A stretch of 64,000 nt of DNA from Clostridium_AD sp964467165 (lineage in GTDB: Bacteria > Bacillota > Clostridia > Clostridiales > Clostridiaceae). The notes beneath the pieces were generated by a model. It ran no database searches. It was given only the letters and a program-made list of their open reading frames with translations, and was not told the DNA's origin. This document shows, piece after piece, positions 17,296 to 25,893 of this stretch (its first letter is position 1; each line of letters starts with the position of its first letter). Made by a program: the position numbers and the translations under genes. The stretch spans positions 1 through 64,000 of the forward strand of contig CAYXOL010000012.1 of assembly GCA_964467165.1 (NCBI GenBank), read 5' to 3'.

Positions 17296-19557
17296 TTATA
17301 AGTTGTAGTCTTTTGATATTTCAATCATCATTTTATTTAGTGTTGAATTTTTAATCTTAGAAATGTTATCTTTGTATTTTTTCTTGTAGTCTTTTTCTCT
17401 GCATAATACACTTCCTAAAATTTCTCTAAAGGCTTTATAGTCTTCGGAAGTCTTATCTACATGTTTAATTTCTTTAAGAGCTTGAATAAAATTACTTTTG
17501 TTACCGTTATAGAGGAAACCACTTATATTCTGTGATAATTTTAATGATTCATCAAAATCTTCAAGGTAGAGTTCTAATAGCGGATAATCATACAAGTAAT
17601 CAAGTCCCAGGTTTCTAGCTGTTTTGAAGTTTTCTTTGGCACTATTAAAGTCTTTAAGCCTTAAATTTATATCAGCTAAGTCTAAATATTGTTCTTTTTT
17701 AATTTCTTCTTTAGGTAGGTTTAAAATCTGTTGTAAGGCCCACTTGTAATCTTTGGTGGTATTAACATCTCGATATATACTGTTTAACACATATTTTACT
17801 GCTTCAATATCTCCTGTTAATTTATAAGATCGATTTGCAAGGTTCATTGATTTATAGATATCTTTACCTAGATATTCTCCTGTGTTTTTCATATCATATC
17901 TTATTCCTATCTTATACATTCTAGTTAATACATCAATTACATGAACATCATTAGGGTTACTAACTAAATAATTTTCATAGCTTTTTAATGCCTCTTCGGG
18001 CTTTTTCTGAGTTAAAAGTTTATCGCCTTCTAGTATTTCTACCTGTGGGCTAGAAATTATATTCAAGTTCTCATATTTTTCTTGGATAGCCCATGAGCTA
18101 GAAATAATGTTGTTTCTTTTGTCATAAGCAGTAACACTAAATGGCACTTTTAACCCTGGTGAAAATACTCCTAAATAAGCCTGTATATTTACTAATCCAT
18201 TTTCATTAATATTATATGACCTAGATTGATTATTTACACCATCGGTGCGCAGGGTATAGGTAGTACCAGTTATTTTTTCATTAACTGGAGCGGTTCCACT
18301 GCTTCCAACTAAATTTATTGGATCCTCCATGGTTGTTAAGTTTACATAATAATATGCAGCTCCATCAACCTTTTCCCACTTTATATTCACCTTATTATCT
18401 TCAGGGTGAGTTATCCCTTTTGGGGATATATTCATAGGATGTACGAAGGTGAAATTCATTTCTTTGCTTTCATTTTCAGAAAGTTCTATAATTTTATTTA
18501 TACCAATGTTATCCTGATAAACTGTTCTATTTTTAGCTAATAGTATTAAAGGAATATCTACTTCAATGTTATATTCTCCTTTAGACAATTTGGGAATAGA
18601 GTAATTTCCGCCTTCATCTGTCCAAAAGGGGTATCCCTTTTCACCACTACTAAAAGTATTTAAGCCAATAAATCTACTGTCTCTCAAATAAAGCTGTGCA
18701 TAGGCTAAGGGCCTGCCATTTATAATAACTTTGCCATGAATATCACCACTTTCTTTGTAAATATCTATCATTTCATTAAAACTGCATAATTGGCCCGCAC
18801 CAACAAAATTTTTGGTCTCTAGATTGTAAACGGTAAAATCACCATAATTTTTTGATTTGGTAAGGGAGCTATTTAGAATGTTTTCCCTTTCCTTATTTTG
18901 TTTTTCATAATTTTCAACAGCCTTTTGAAAATTCATTTGGGAAGAATAAATATCAGCAAGGATTGCATATACGTCACCTATATAATAATCATCCTTTTCA
19001 GTTAGAAGCTTTTGCCCAAGAGAAATTGCTTCATCATACTTCTTTTCAAGCATTAAATAGAACATATTATATTTTTGTGCTATAAAACTCATTTGTTTAT
19101 TGGTAGATTTTAATCCGGTTTCTATGAGAGTTTTGCTTTTATCATGTTCCCCTAAGGCAATATGAATATCTATAAGTCGTTTGTAAGATTTAACATATGA
19201 GGGGTTATCAGGGTAGTGTGTAAAGATCTCTTCATAATATTCACGTGCATTATTAACTATTTCTAAGGTAAGTGTTTTACCACTAGTGCTACTTCCAAAC
19301 TGAGTTAACTCATACATGCTTAGCACATCATCATGGGGCGCAATCTGATTTGCAATTTTAAACATTGCATCTGCTTTTTTAGTAGAAAATGGGACAAGAC
19401 TTATATAACGCTTATATAAAACTTTTGAAGCTTCCATATCAACAGTCTCAAGTGCCTCTGCTCTGGCATATATGGCTTTAGGAACAAGATATGCAGAAGA
19501 TGCAATTATGATTAAAGCCATTAACAGCAAGTATTTTACTTTTATTTTAATTTTCAT
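17296..19557 (-). CDS. membrane-anchored TPR/carboxypeptidase-regulatory-like surface protein
   Basis: 753 residues: N-terminal membrane anchor (about 6-25), TPR-like helical repeats (about 85-235, e.g. KSYKRLIDIHIALGEHDKSK), a beta-rich carboxypeptidase-regulatory-like domain (about 275-365, GKVIINGRPLAYAQLYLRDS and GGNYSIPKLSKGEYNIEVDI), a fibronectin-like part (about 380-495, VNIKWEKVDGAAYYYVNL) and further TPRs (about 505-745). It is the last gene of the sigma factor operon, overlapping the previous gene by 11 bases. Most of it should be outside the cell; it is probably both a target and a partner of the ECF system. Confidence 0.75.
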   Translation of the reverse strand: MKIKIKVKYLLLMALIIIASSAYLVPKAIYARAEALETVDMEASKVLYKRYISLVPFSTKKADAMFKIANQIAPHDDVLSMYELTQFGSSTSGKTLTLEIVNNAREYYEEIFTHYPDNPSYVKSYKRLIDIHIALGEHDKSKTLIETGLKSTNKQMSFIAQKYNMFYLMLEKKYDEAISLGQKLLTEKDDYYIGDVYAILADIYSSQMNFQKAVENYEKQNKERENILNSSLTKSKNYGDFTVYNLETKNFVGAGQLCSFNEMIDIYKESGDIHGKVIINGRPLAYAQLYLRDSRFIGLNTFSSGEKGYPFWTDEGGNYSIPKLSKGEYNIEVDIPLILLAKNRTVYQDNIGINKIIELSENESKEMNFTFVHPMNISPKGITHPEDNKVNIKWEKVDGAAYYYVNLTTMEDPINLVGSSGTAPVNEKITGTTYTLRTDGVNNQSRSYNINENGLVNIQAYLGVFSPGLKVPFSVTAYDKRNNIISSSWAIQEKYENLNIISSPQVEILEGDKLLTQKKPEEALKSYENYLVSNPNDVHVIDVLTRMYKIGIRYDMKNTGEYLGKDIYKSMNLANRSYKLTGDIEAVKYVLNSIYRDVNTTKDYKWALQQILNLPKEEIKKEQYLDLADINLRLKDFNSAKENFKTARNLGLDYLYDYPLLELYLEDFDESLKLSQNISGFLYNGNKSNFIQALKEIKHVDKTSEDYKAFREILGSVLCREKDYKKKYKDNISKIKNSTLNKMMIEISKDYNL

Positions 19558-19954
19558 AATGTTTTATCACCTCACTGATATCTTTAGGCAAAATCACATT
19601 ACTTCCACTAATGCTTATAACTCTAATATTAGTATATCCTTGGAGCGTTTTATCCATTTTCATATTATTTGTTACTATAAATGTTGATAAGGTGGAGCTA
19701 ATCAATACAATTAAGAAAACTGTACAGATATAAGAGACTGGAATTTCTATTGTTCTATTTAGAAACTGAGAAAATTTTCCGGATAAGTTCTTGGGTTTTT
19801 CAATTGTACACTGTATTATGTTTTGCTTAAGAATATGGGATATTTTAACATAAGACAGTTCTTCCTGAAGTTTCTCTTGTAATAAGAGGTCTGTAGCGCT
19901 TTTATTACATGTATCTGTAGATAATTCATCATCTATATTATTAAAGCTCTTCAT
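19547..19954 (-). CDS. single-pass membrane protein, putative anti-sigma factor
   Basis: 135 residues. The first about 65 are hydrophilic and cytoplasmic, followed by one membrane helix (about 72-95, VSYICTVFLIVLISSTLSTF) and a short extracellular tail. The gene overlaps the ECF sigma gene upstream (14 bases) and the TPR gene downstream. The position and topology fit an anti-sigma factor, but I see no HxxxCxxC zinc-binding anti-sigma motif, so the role is inference. Confidence 0.6.
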   Translation of the reverse strand: MKSFNNIDDELSTDTCNKSATDLLLQEKLQEELSYVKISHILKQNIIQCTIEKPKNLSGKFSQFLNRTIEIPVSYICTVFLIVLISSTLSTFIVTNNMKMDKTLQGYTNIRVISISGSNVILPKDISEVIKHYEN

Positions 19955-20501
19955 AAGAAAGCTCCTCCTTTATTAATATATCCTTTAATATTTTTCTTCC
20001 TCTGATTAATCTGCTTTTAACTGTATTATCATTTTCATTTAGAACTTGGCAAATCTCTTTTATTGACAAGTCTTGATAATAATACAAGGTTATAATCTCC
20101 CTATATAGCGGTTTCATAAGAAATATGCAATCCTTAATTTTATTAACTTTAATACTATTTAGAACCTGGATTTCTATATTACTCTCCGATTCTATATCAT
20201 CATAATCTTCAAAATAACTGTTTTTATTATGTTTTTTAAGTATATCTCTACATTTATTTACTGCTATTTTGCTTATCCAGGTATATAAGGAACATTTCCC
20301 TTTAAACTTGGCAGCGTGCTTGTAAACTGAAATAAAAACTTCTTGGGTAACATCTTCTCCTAAATTTATATCTTTTAATATTAAATAGCATAGTCTTAAA
20401 ATCTTATCTCCATATATTTCAAGCAAAGTCTCAAAAGCTGGAGCTTCTTTATTTTTAAGACCTTGTATTAAAGCTTTCTCGTCAATATAGCTAATCTCCA
20501 T
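19941..20501 (-). CDS. ECF-type RNA polymerase sigma factor
   Basis: I place the start at ATG 20501 (MEISYIDEKALIQGLKNKEA) behind a GAAGGGGG site, giving 186 residues; the frame extends another 43 codons without a site. Region 2 contains DVTQEVFISVYKHAAKFKG and TWISKIAVNKCRDILKK; region 4 contains LYREIITLYYYQDLSIKEIC and NTVKSRLIRGRKILK. This is a SigW/ECF-like group IV sigma factor. It heads a three-gene overlapping operon with a membrane protein and a TPR surface protein, so it probably responds to an envelope signal and may autoregulate. Confidence 0.9.
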   Translation of the reverse strand: MEISYIDEKALIQGLKNKEAPAFETLLEIYGDKILRLCYLILKDINLGEDVTQEVFISVYKHAAKFKGKCSLYTWISKIAVNKCRDILKKHNKNSYFEDYDDIESESNIEIQVLNSIKVNKIKDCIFLMKPLYREIITLYYYQDLSIKEICQVLNENDNTVKSRLIRGRKILKDILIKEELSYEEL

Positions 20502-20788
20502 TCCCATCCCCCTTCTAATTGCCTTTATAATCATATAGACTTGTATTTTAAGTAAAAAGTTGCATAAAATCATTTGAAAGTTGGGACTATTAATTAATGA
20601 TGATAAGTTGTTGTAAAATATTATAGCCACCTTTAATATTGTATCAATATTTATTAGAAAAATATACCAACAGGTAGGGCCAGTTTATTCTTAACTTCGC
20701 TTGGGGATGTGATAAGCTATGAAAATTGGGGTATAATTAATTATTGTAATTAAAACTGCAGTTAAATTTAATAAGAGGGGGATGTAGT

Positions 20789-21607
20789 ATGAATAAGAAA
20801 ATTAACACAATGTATTTTAGTGCCACTGATACAACTAAAAAAGTGGTATGTGGTATAGGAAAGAGAATTTCACAAAACTTTGATAGTGAATTATTTATAA
20901 ATAATATTGATTTTACATTACCTGAAGCTAGGGAAAAAATTGTATCCTTTTCAAAGGAAGATGTTCTAATAATAGGAGTTCCAGTTTATGCTGGAAGAGT
21001 ACCAAATGTATTGTTAAAATATTTAAATTCTATAAATGGTAATGGTGCATTAGCAATTCCTATAGTTGTTTATGGCAACAGAAATTATGATGATGCTTTA
21101 ATAGAGATGAAAGATATACTTGAATCAGATGGGTTTAAAGTAATTGGGGGAGGCGCATTTATAGGAGAGCATGCATTTTCTAAAACCCTTGCTAAAAATA
21201 GACCTGATGAGGAAGATATGGCTATTGTAGATGAATTTGCAAAGCAAATATACAGAAAATTATTAACTCAAGATAAAGTTCAAAATGTAGCAATAAATGG
21301 GAACAAGCCATATAGAAAGCATTATGTCCCTAAAGACAAAGATGGTATGGCTGTTGATATTAGAAAAGTTACGCCAAAAACAAATAGCGATTGCAATGAT
21401 TGCAAAATCTGTTCAAATATTTGTCCTATGGGTTCAATTGACTTTGAAGATGTATCTAAATTAAATGGTATTTGTATTAAATGTGGGGCTTGTGTTAAAA
21501 AATGTCCAATGAATGCAAAATATTATGATGATGAAGGTTATTTAAACCATAAGCAGGAATTAGAAGTTAATTTTACTAAGCGAAGACAGGCAGAATTATT
21601 CATATAA
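20789..21607 (+). CDS. EFR1 family ferredoxin-flavodoxin protein
   Basis: 272 residues; ATG after GAGGGGGATG. The N-terminal two-thirds is flavodoxin-like (TMYFSATDTTKKVV phosphate loop, VLIIGVPVYAGRVPN, and IVVYGNRNYDDALIEMK), and the C-terminal part has two 4Fe-4S motifs, CNDCKICSNICPMG and CIKCGACVKKCPMN. This is the EFR1 ferrodoxin layout common in clostridia; such proteins shuttle electrons between flavin and ferredoxin pools, with partners unknown. Monocistronic, divergent from the ECF operon. Confidence 0.88.
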   Translation: MNKKINTMYFSATDTTKKVVCGIGKRISQNFDSELFINNIDFTLPEAREKIVSFSKEDVLIIGVPVYAGRVPNVLLKYLNSINGNGALAIPIVVYGNRNYDDALIEMKDILESDGFKVIGGGAFIGEHAFSKTLAKNRPDEEDMAIVDEFAKQIYRKLLTQDKVQNVAINGNKPYRKHYVPKDKDGMAVDIRKVTPKTNSDCNDCKICSNICPMGSIDFEDVSKLNGICIKCGACVKKCPMNAKYYDDEGYLNHKQELEVNFTKRRQAELFI

Positions 21608-21712
21608 TCTTTGGAATAATGACAGTAAGAAGCTTATGATAAGGGCCGAACTTTGGTTGGAGTTGAATTTTTGTGGTATACTTTAAGAAGGCTAGAATTA
21701 GGAGGCAAAACA

Positions 21713-22000
21713 ATGGCAAATATATTGATGTTTTCAAAAAAACAATTAGACAAAACACTAAAGAATTTCGGGAAGAATCAAAGATTAGGTTCTAATGATA
21801 CGGCTGAGTGGATAAGACTCATAAATGATTTTATATATGAATTTAGTTTGAAATCTGAAGTTAACGAAGAGGATAAACCTTCAATAACAACCAATAAGGA
21901 AGAGCAAGTTGTTATTGAAAAAATGATTTATGCACTTGAAGGTACAAAAACTTCACTTACTTATATTTTTGATGGTAATGTTACTTATATAGAAGAGTAG
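21713..22000 (+). CDS. hypothetical protein (95 aa)
   Basis: ATG at 21713 sits eight bases after AGGAGG; a further 20 codons upstream are open but overlap promoter-like sequence. The protein is acidic and helical with an FxxKQLDKTLKNFGKNQRLG opening and no signal peptide or membrane helix. I do not recognise a family. Own terminator follows. Confidence 0.65.
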   Translation: MANILMFSKKQLDKTLKNFGKNQRLGSNDTAEWIRLINDFIYEFSLKSEVNEEDKPSITTNKEEQVVIEKMIYALEGTKTSLTYIFDGNVTYIEE

Positions 22001-22002
22001 GC

Positions 22003-22035
22003 AAAAAAAGTACGAAATATTTCGTGCTTTTTTTA
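22003..22035. terminator. bidirectional terminator
   Basis: AGTACGAAA and TTTCGTGCT pair (one G-T) with seven A before and seven T after, between convergent genes. Confidence 0.85.
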
Positions 22036-22047
22036 TTATAATTATGA

Positions 22048-23151
22048 TTATTGAATCTCTTTACCCTCAGTTCTTTTATTCATAAAATCTTCTAGCAAGA
22101 TTTTTATTAAGGCTATAGTTGGAACTCCAAGTAACATTCCTAGAATTCCGAAAAGTCCACCACCAAGAACAATCCCAAGGATTATAAGCAGTGGACTAAT
22201 CCCTACCTTATCCCCAATAATTTTTGGTTGTATAAACCATCCATCAATATTACTTAAGGTTACAATAAATAGTACTAATTCTACAGATTTTAGGGGACTG
22301 AAAAATAATGTTATTGCCGCAGCCGGGATCATCCCCATAATATTTCCAAAATAGGGTATCATATTTGTTAGTGCTATTATTAAACTAAAAGGTAGCGCAT
22401 AAGGTATTCTTAATATCATAAACCCTATAAAAGTAATACTGCCAAAGATTATGGAGTCAATTATTTTTCCAACAAAATATTTTTTGAAAGTTGCATTAAC
22501 TATTTTTAAAAAGTCAACTAACTTAATAGCATGCGACTCACTTAAGATCGAATAAAAAAACTTTTTGAAATTAAATATAATGGATTCTTTATCAATCAAA
22601 TAGTAAATTGAAATTACAATTCCAGACAATAATTTTATAAATAGTGAACTTAAGCCCATTAGGTAGTCAATTATCATTTGTAATCCTGGGGCAAAATATG
22701 TTGATATGTCTTTATTAAAAGTAGTAAGGTAATTTTTTAAATAAGATGTAATATCAAATTTATTTAACAGTTCATTTTCAGATAGAATATTAGTAGACCA
22801 TTTGTAGGATTTATCTGCAAATTCTGGGATGTTATTAAATAAATCAGCGGCACTTTTAATAACACTAGGGGTAACCAAGGTGAAAATTAAGAATATTAGC
22901 CCTATAAATAATGTGTAAATTATGCTTATACTATATAATCTTTTTATTTTTGTTTGTTTTTCAATATATACCATAAGTGGATTAAGTAAATAAGCTATAA
23001 AGAAACCCCAAATAAAATAAGTAAGTAATGAAGATATTTTATTGAATACTGAACCAATGCTTTCAAGGTTATTTATTATTCTAAAAAGAAGAAAAGTGAT
23101 TATAATCATTGGGATAAGCTCAATAAAAGGTATTTTTTTATATCTGAACAA
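22048..23151 (-). CDS. AI-2E family transporter (PerM/YdiK-like)
   Basis: I choose the TTG at 23151 (reading M-FRYKKIPFIELI) six bases after GGAGGAA; the longer frame begins inside that site. The 367-residue protein has about eight hydrophobic helices, the middle conserved stretch LPFSLIIALTNMIPYFGNIM and the end LGGGLFGILGMLLGVPTIAL that are typical of the AI-2E/UPF0118 family. Members are oligomeric permeases; some export autoinducer-2 or act as Na+/H+ antiporters, but here the substrate is unknown. Monocistronic. Confidence 0.9.
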   Translation of the reverse strand: MFRYKKIPFIELIPMIIITFLLFRIINNLESIGSVFNKISSLLTYFIWGFFIAYLLNPLMVYIEKQTKIKRLYSISIIYTLFIGLIFLIFTLVTPSVIKSAADLFNNIPEFADKSYKWSTNILSENELLNKFDITSYLKNYLTTFNKDISTYFAPGLQMIIDYLMGLSSLFIKLLSGIVISIYYLIDKESIIFNFKKFFYSILSESHAIKLVDFLKIVNATFKKYFVGKIIDSIIFGSITFIGFMILRIPYALPFSLIIALTNMIPYFGNIMGMIPAAAITLFFSPLKSVELVLFIVTLSNIDGWFIQPKIIGDKVGISPLLIILGIVLGGGLFGILGMLLGVPTIALIKILLEDFMNKRTEGKEIQ

Positions 23152-23391
23152 TGTAATTCCTCCAATCAATATCTATAAATATGATTATATCAGTTTCCCA
23201 AAAATAATGAAATAACTTCTCATTACATTTATGTGGTATAATATAAATAATTACTAATGTTGCCTTTTGAGTAATACGATGGTTTTTTTTATTGGTTATA
23301 ATAAATAATATAAGCTGAAAATTATTATCGGTAACATATGTATGGAAAAGAAGAAACAAAAGGCTTTATAAGCCAAGAGGAGATTATTATT

Positions 23392-23982
23392 ATGGAAAAA
23401 GTAATTTTAGATGCATTTGAAAGAATTTCAGGAACTAAAAAATTTAAAGAGGATGGTTTTACTGCTGGTGTAATTTATGGTGATAATATCAGTGAACCAA
23501 TTTCTGTAAAGTTTGAATTAGTACCATTAAAAAAAATTCTTGCAAAACATGGTTCAAATGCTAAAGTATGGGTTAACTATAAAGAGGAAAAGAAATTTGG
23601 ATTTATAAAAGCTATACAAAGACATCCAGTAAGTGCAAAAATTAATCATATAGATGTACAAATTGTTTCTATGGATCACGAAATAAAATTACAATTACCT
23701 TTATCATTTAAGGGTGAAGCCAGTCTTATAGATAATCTACTTCAATTACTAGTTCAAAAATCTGATGTAGATGTTTTTGGAAATATGGGATTAATGCCAG
23801 ATATGATAACTGTAGATGTTGCAGATAAAAAACTTGGAGATACCATTACAATGAAGGATTTTGATTTAGATAAAAAAATAAAAATTACTGATGATGAAGA
23901 TCAAGTATATGCTTCTGTAATACAAATTAAAGAAGTTACTGACGAAGCAGTAGTTGCTACTGAACCTGTAATTGAGGCTTAA
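23392..23982 (+). CDS. rplY: 50S ribosomal protein bL25 (general stress protein Ctc)
   Basis: The ATG at 23392 (MEKVILDAFERIS) follows AGAGGAG; the longer frame from 23338 is unlikely. The 196 residues have the long, two-domain form of bL25: an N-terminal 5S-rRNA binding beta-barrel (GFTAGVIYGDN, KHGSNAKVWVNY) and the C-terminal TL5 domain (IDVQIVSMDHEIKLQLPLSF, GDTITMKDFDLD). It binds 5S rRNA in the large subunit; Ctc homologues are stress-induced in bacilli. Alone in its transcription unit. Confidence 0.85.
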   Translation: MEKVILDAFERISGTKKFKEDGFTAGVIYGDNISEPISVKFELVPLKKILAKHGSNAKVWVNYKEEKKFGFIKAIQRHPVSAKINHIDVQIVSMDHEIKLQLPLSFKGEASLIDNLLQLLVQKSDVDVFGNMGLMPDMITVDVADKKLGDTITMKDFDLDKKIKITDDEDQVYASVIQIKEVTDEAVVATEPVIEA

Positions 23983-24014
23983 TTAGATTATTTTATCTAA
24001 TATATACAAGGCAT

Positions 24015-24069
24015 AAAATAATAAGAGTGCTACTGAAAACTTTGTTTTCAGTAGCACTCTTATTATTTT
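24015..24069 (+). terminator. strong terminator after bL25
   Basis: A perfect 26-bp inverted repeat (24015-24040 and 24044-24069) with a three-base loop TTT; the core is AGAGTGCTACTGAAAAC. The AT-rich ends act as U-tract in either direction. Confidence 0.9.
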
Positions 24070-24200
24070 AAAAGGATTTTATATAGGGATAAAAGATGCT
24101 GTTCATAAATTATTATCATATTTGACATTTCGTTGTCACATAAAAAGTATATTATAAAAGAATAGGAACCCCCCTATAAAATCCCCTATAAAATAGATGT

Positions 24201-24232
24201 TAACACTAGCTATAGAGTTAGTGTTATTTTTT
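24201..24232 (+). terminator. terminator-like hairpin in the MBOAT leader
   Basis: TAACACTA (24201-24208) pairs with TAGTGTTA (24219-24226), followed by six T at about 24226-24232. It lies 160 bases before the MBOAT gene and after a pyrimidine-rich direct repeat (CCCCTATAAAAT twice, 24174-24195). It may end a short transcript or attenuate the O-acetylation operon. Confidence 0.55.
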
Positions 24233-24394
24233 AGCTTGAAATAGATAAAATCTACCTTTACGTTACTGCGGCTTGATATTTACAATAACAATTCCCTTGT
24301 ATTTATAGTGCGTTTGTTGTTATAATAAATAAGTAGCAGAATTTGTATAATTATGTCTATAAATATTATTTCACCATAGAAAGAAGGTGTATGG

Positions 24395-25882
24395 GTGCAA
24401 TTTACTTCGTTGAATTTTTTAATGTTTTTCTTATTTATTTGTACTATATATTTTACAATTCCCCATAAATTCAGATGGGTTTGGCTCTTAATAAGCAGTT
24501 ATTTATTTTATATGACTGATAACCCTAAATATGTAATATATATTGCTGCATCTACTATTATTACCTATTTAAGTGGACTATTTATAGAAAATGCAAATGA
24601 AATAAGCGATGAAAAAAGAGCTATTAAGATAAAAAAAATATGGGTGATTGCAAGTATTTCTAGCAATTTAGGTATTTTATTTGTATTTAAATATTATAAT
24701 TTTTTCAATGCTAGTTTAGTGAAAGGACTAAATATATTTGGCATTTCAATTCATATGCCAACATTTAGATATTTATTGCCTCTAGGGATATCCTTTTATA
24801 CCCTTCAAGCGCTAAGCTATATTGTAGATGTTTATAGAAAAGATGTAGCGGCAGAGAGAAATTTAGGGAAATTAGCTCTATTTGTATCATTTTTTCCACA
24901 AGTTGTTGCTGGTCCCATTGAAAAATCTAAGAATATGCTACATCAGTTTGATGAGAAACATGTTTTTGATTATGATAGAGTGAAAAACGGTCTATTATTA
25001 ATTTTATGGGGTGCTCTTGTAAAAATAGTAGTAGCAGATAGATTAGCTCTACTGGTTAATACAGTTTATAGTAAACCTAATAATTATAAAGGATTTGAAA
25101 TTTTGGTAGCTACACTACTTTTTACTTTTCAAATCTACCTTGATTTTATGTCATATTCCGATATGGCAAGAGGGGTGGCAGAGGTTTTAGGGTTTAAGAT
25201 AACTAATAATTTCAAGCAGCCTTATCTTTCAAAATCAATAAAAGAATTTTGGAGTCGTTGGCACATTTCACTTACTAGTTGGTTTAAAGATTATTTGTAT
25301 TTTCCCTTGGGTGGAAATAGGCGTGGTAAATTTAGGACTTATTTTAATATTATGATTATATTCTTAGTAAGTGGATTATGGCATGGTGCTACCTTTAATT
25401 TTCTTATTTGGGGTGGACTTCATGGATTTTATCAAATTTCTGCATATCTTCTTAAACCAATAAAAGAAAAGGTTATAGAAACCTTTAATATAAAAACGCA
25501 AGTGTTTAGCTATAAGTTTTTTCAAGTACTAATAACTTTTTCTCTTGTTAATTTTGCTTGGATATTTTTCAGAGCTAGCTCATTTTCAAATGCTATAGCA
25601 ATAATTAAAAACACTTTCTATTTTAATCCATGGATATTACTTAATGGTTCCATATTTAAATTAGGATTAGATTCAAAGGACTTTTTAATTGCAATGCTTG
25701 GTATAGTTTTGGTTATAATAGTTGATCTGATGCAAAGAAAAATGAGTTTGCGAAATAAACTATCTAAACAAAATATTTTGTTTAGATGGACAATCTACTT
25801 TGCTGCAGTTCTAGTTATTTTAGTCTTTGGGATGTATGGACCAGCATTTAGCATGCAACAGTTTATATATTCACAATTTTAG
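24395..25882 (+). CDS. MBOAT family O-acyltransferase (AlgI/DltB-like)
   Basis: 495 residues, GTG start at 24395 after AGAAGGTG. About eleven membrane helices; conserved MBOAT features are PLGISFYTLQALSYIVDVYR, FVSFFPQVVAGPIEK, FWSRWHISLTSWFKDYLYFP and LVSGLWHGATFNFLIWGGLH with the catalytic His. Such proteins pass acetyl (or acyl) groups across the membrane to a polysaccharide or cell-wall polymer. The gene directly downstream encodes an SGNH-type partner, 11 bases away, so the pair forms an O-acetylation operon. Confidence 0.9.
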   Translation: MQFTSLNFLMFFLFICTIYFTIPHKFRWVWLLISSYLFYMTDNPKYVIYIAASTIITYLSGLFIENANEISDEKRAIKIKKIWVIASISSNLGILFVFKYYNFFNASLVKGLNIFGISIHMPTFRYLLPLGISFYTLQALSYIVDVYRKDVAAERNLGKLALFVSFFPQVVAGPIEKSKNMLHQFDEKHVFDYDRVKNGLLLILWGALVKIVVADRLALLVNTVYSKPNNYKGFEILVATLLFTFQIYLDFMSYSDMARGVAEVLGFKITNNFKQPYLSKSIKEFWSRWHISLTSWFKDYLYFPLGGNRRGKFRTYFNIMIIFLVSGLWHGATFNFLIWGGLHGFYQISAYLLKPIKEKVIETFNIKTQVFSYKFFQVLITFSLVNFAWIFFRASSFSNAIAIIKNTFYFNPWILLNGSIFKLGLDSKDFLIAMLGIVLVIIVDLMQRKMSLRNKLSKQNILFRWTIYFAAVLVILVFGMYGPAFSMQQFIYSQF

Positions 25883-25893
25883 GAGGGTAACCC

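Noticed and set aside
19472..19687. 71-codon plus-strand ORF
   Set aside because: Antisense to the TPR/anti-sigma overlap, no start signals.
24174..24195. Short CRISPR-like direct repeat CCCCTATAAAAT
   Set aside because: Only two adjacent copies without spacers; no cas genes.
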